This document shows, one piece after another, positions 16,018 to 16,558 of a stretch of 16,558 nucleotides of DNA (within the stretch, counting starts at the first letter, position 1; the number at the start of each line of letters is the position of its first letter). The translations under genes and the position numbers were made by a program. Under the pieces are notes generated by a model, which saw only the letters and a list, made by a program, of their open reading frames with translations, was not told the origin of the DNA and made no database searches. This DNA is from an uncultured Eubacteriales bacterium (GTDB lineage: Bacteria; Bacillota; Clostridia; UMGS1883; UMGS1540), in NCBI GenBank assembly GCA_900552775.1, contig USAP01000018.1:1-16558 (forward strand), read 5' to 3'.

Positions 16018-16558
16018 TTATTTGAAAATACGCCGTACAGCAAAGCTGTCAAAAACGCCGATTGAGAGGAACGCAAAGTATATAAACGTTCCCGCAAATC
16101 CCGTTAAAAAGCCCAGAAGCAGCACGGTATAAATTATTATTCTTACGGCTTTTTTAACACCGCGTATGCGCAGAAAGCGATTGAACGCCGAAGTTCCGCA
16201 GGCGGCGAGAACAGCCGAAATAACAGCAATTGCGTTTAAAACGATTCCGCTGCCGGAATCGAAAAGGCTAAATACTATAAGCAGCGAAAATATAAGCGAA
16301 AAATACATATCCGCATGAAGACTGTAGTAATGCGGGAGCGTATCGAAAAATATTCCCGAGTGTTCCCCGACGGTGCGCGCAATGCCGAAAACCGCATATG
16401 AAAATAACATTGAACATATTATAAGAATCGATGGCAGCATTAAATCAAGCTGAGCCGCAAGCGCGTCAAGATACGGGCCGATTCGTTCTTCCTGACCTGG
16501 TGGATCAGCCTGGCCATCCCGTCGGCGTCGGGCTGCTCGGCTGCTGTCGGCAGTATCC
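16018..16558 (-). CDS. C-terminal part of a DUF2232/YybS-like membrane protein
   Basis: The well-behaved part (16018 to about 16480) encodes four or more hydrophobic helices: PSILIICSMLFSYAVFGIA, MYFSLIFSLLIVFSLF, GIVLNAIAVISAVLAA, and a long stretch RIIIYTVLLLGFLTGFAGTFIYF. It ends GVFDSFAVRRIFK, like the end of DUF2232 proteins, which lie just before rplI in many Bacillota. Function is unknown; the family has been likened to ECF-transporter S components. An ATG at 16440 has no Shine-Dalgarno and falls inside the domain, so it is not the real start. The frame stays open to the window edge, but beyond ~16480 the translation becomes Arg/Asp/Ala-rich and non-membrane, so those bases may not belong to this gene. 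Family call is moderate. Confidence 0.7.
   Translation of the reverse strand, partial: DTADSSRAARRRRDGQADPPGQEERIGPYLDALAAQLDLMLPSILIICSMLFSYAVFGIARTVGEHSGIFFDTLPHYYSLHADMYFSLIFSLLIVFSLFDSGSGIVLNAIAVISAVLAACGTSAFNRFLRIRGVKKAVRIIIYTVLLLGFLTGFAGTFIYFAFLSIGVFDSFAVRRIFK
16481..16558. other. GC-rich terminal segment, possible chimeric sequence
   Basis: These 78 bases contain 50 G or C (64%), and 16491-16550 reaches 43 of 60 (72%), clearly above the AT-leaning DNA next to it. In a second minus-strand frame they read as a plausible GC-rich coding piece (including ADGMARLIHQVRKNESAR), and one plus-strand frame is also open with G/C at most third positions. The DUF2232 frame here lacks the expected membrane helices. 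The segment may be a misjoined contig end or another organism's DNA. Confidence 0.5.

Noticed and set aside
1..16558. A defence system, prophage, CRISPR array or biosynthetic cluster
   Set aside because: Every sizeable coding region has a housekeeping identity, and there are no spaced direct repeats, integrase, transposase or toxin-antitoxin pairs visible.

Overview
This 16.6 kb window looks like an ordinary housekeeping stretch from a Bacillota genome, most probably class Clostridia and probably an uncultured gut-type lineage. The evidence is the gene content and order (DUF2232–rplI–dnaB–tilS–hpt–ftsH, RNase J, RqcH), the strong AGGAG-type Shine-Dalgarno sites and the moderate GC content. 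I cannot place it more finely from sequence alone.

Layout: two convergent gene blocks meet at about 8.7–8.96 kb. The left block, on the + strand, runs from RNase J (rnj, TTG start at 70) through mannitol-1-phosphate 5-dehydrogenase (mtlD), a small membrane-anchored or lipoprotein-like protein with a DUF4430-like C-terminus, a 98–101-residue conserved-looking small protein, nicotinate phosphoribosyltransferase (pncB) and the ribosome quality-control factor RqcH, to an alpha-phosphohexomutase (pgcA-like). The right block, on the − strand and read from the right edge inward, holds the C-terminal part of a DUF2232/YybS-like membrane protein, bL9 (rplI), replicative helicase (dnaB), tRNA(Ile)-lysidine synthase (tilS), hypoxanthine phosphoribosyltransferase (hpt), the membrane protease FtsH and an M18 aminopeptidase. 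A 295-nt intergenic stretch separates the blocks. It carries a perfect 17-bp AT-rich hairpin, a weaker hairpin and a strong 18-bp GC-rich terminator placed to end the minus-strand block.

Functional themes are RNA turnover and translation quality (RNase J, RqcH, TilS, bL9), replication (DnaB), purine and NAD salvage (Hpt, PncB), sugar-phosphate metabolism (MtlD, phosphohexomutase) and protein degradation (FtsH, M18 peptidase). Tight spacings point to operons: DUF2232–rplI–dnaB–tilS–hpt have 10–19 nt gaps, ftsH and the peptidase overlap by 8 nt, and mtlD and the small gene overlap by 4 nt. A possible extended −10 promoter lies in the 98-nt gap before ftsH.

I did not find a convincing new system. 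Points worth a second look are the two small uncharacterised genes at 2961–3714, the lack of a gdpP gene between the DUF2232 gene and rplI, the long AT hairpin at 8679–8718, and an abrupt GC-rich stretch over the last ~78 bases that may be an assembly chimera. No tRNA, rRNA, CRISPR array, insertion sequence or phage gene was recognised.
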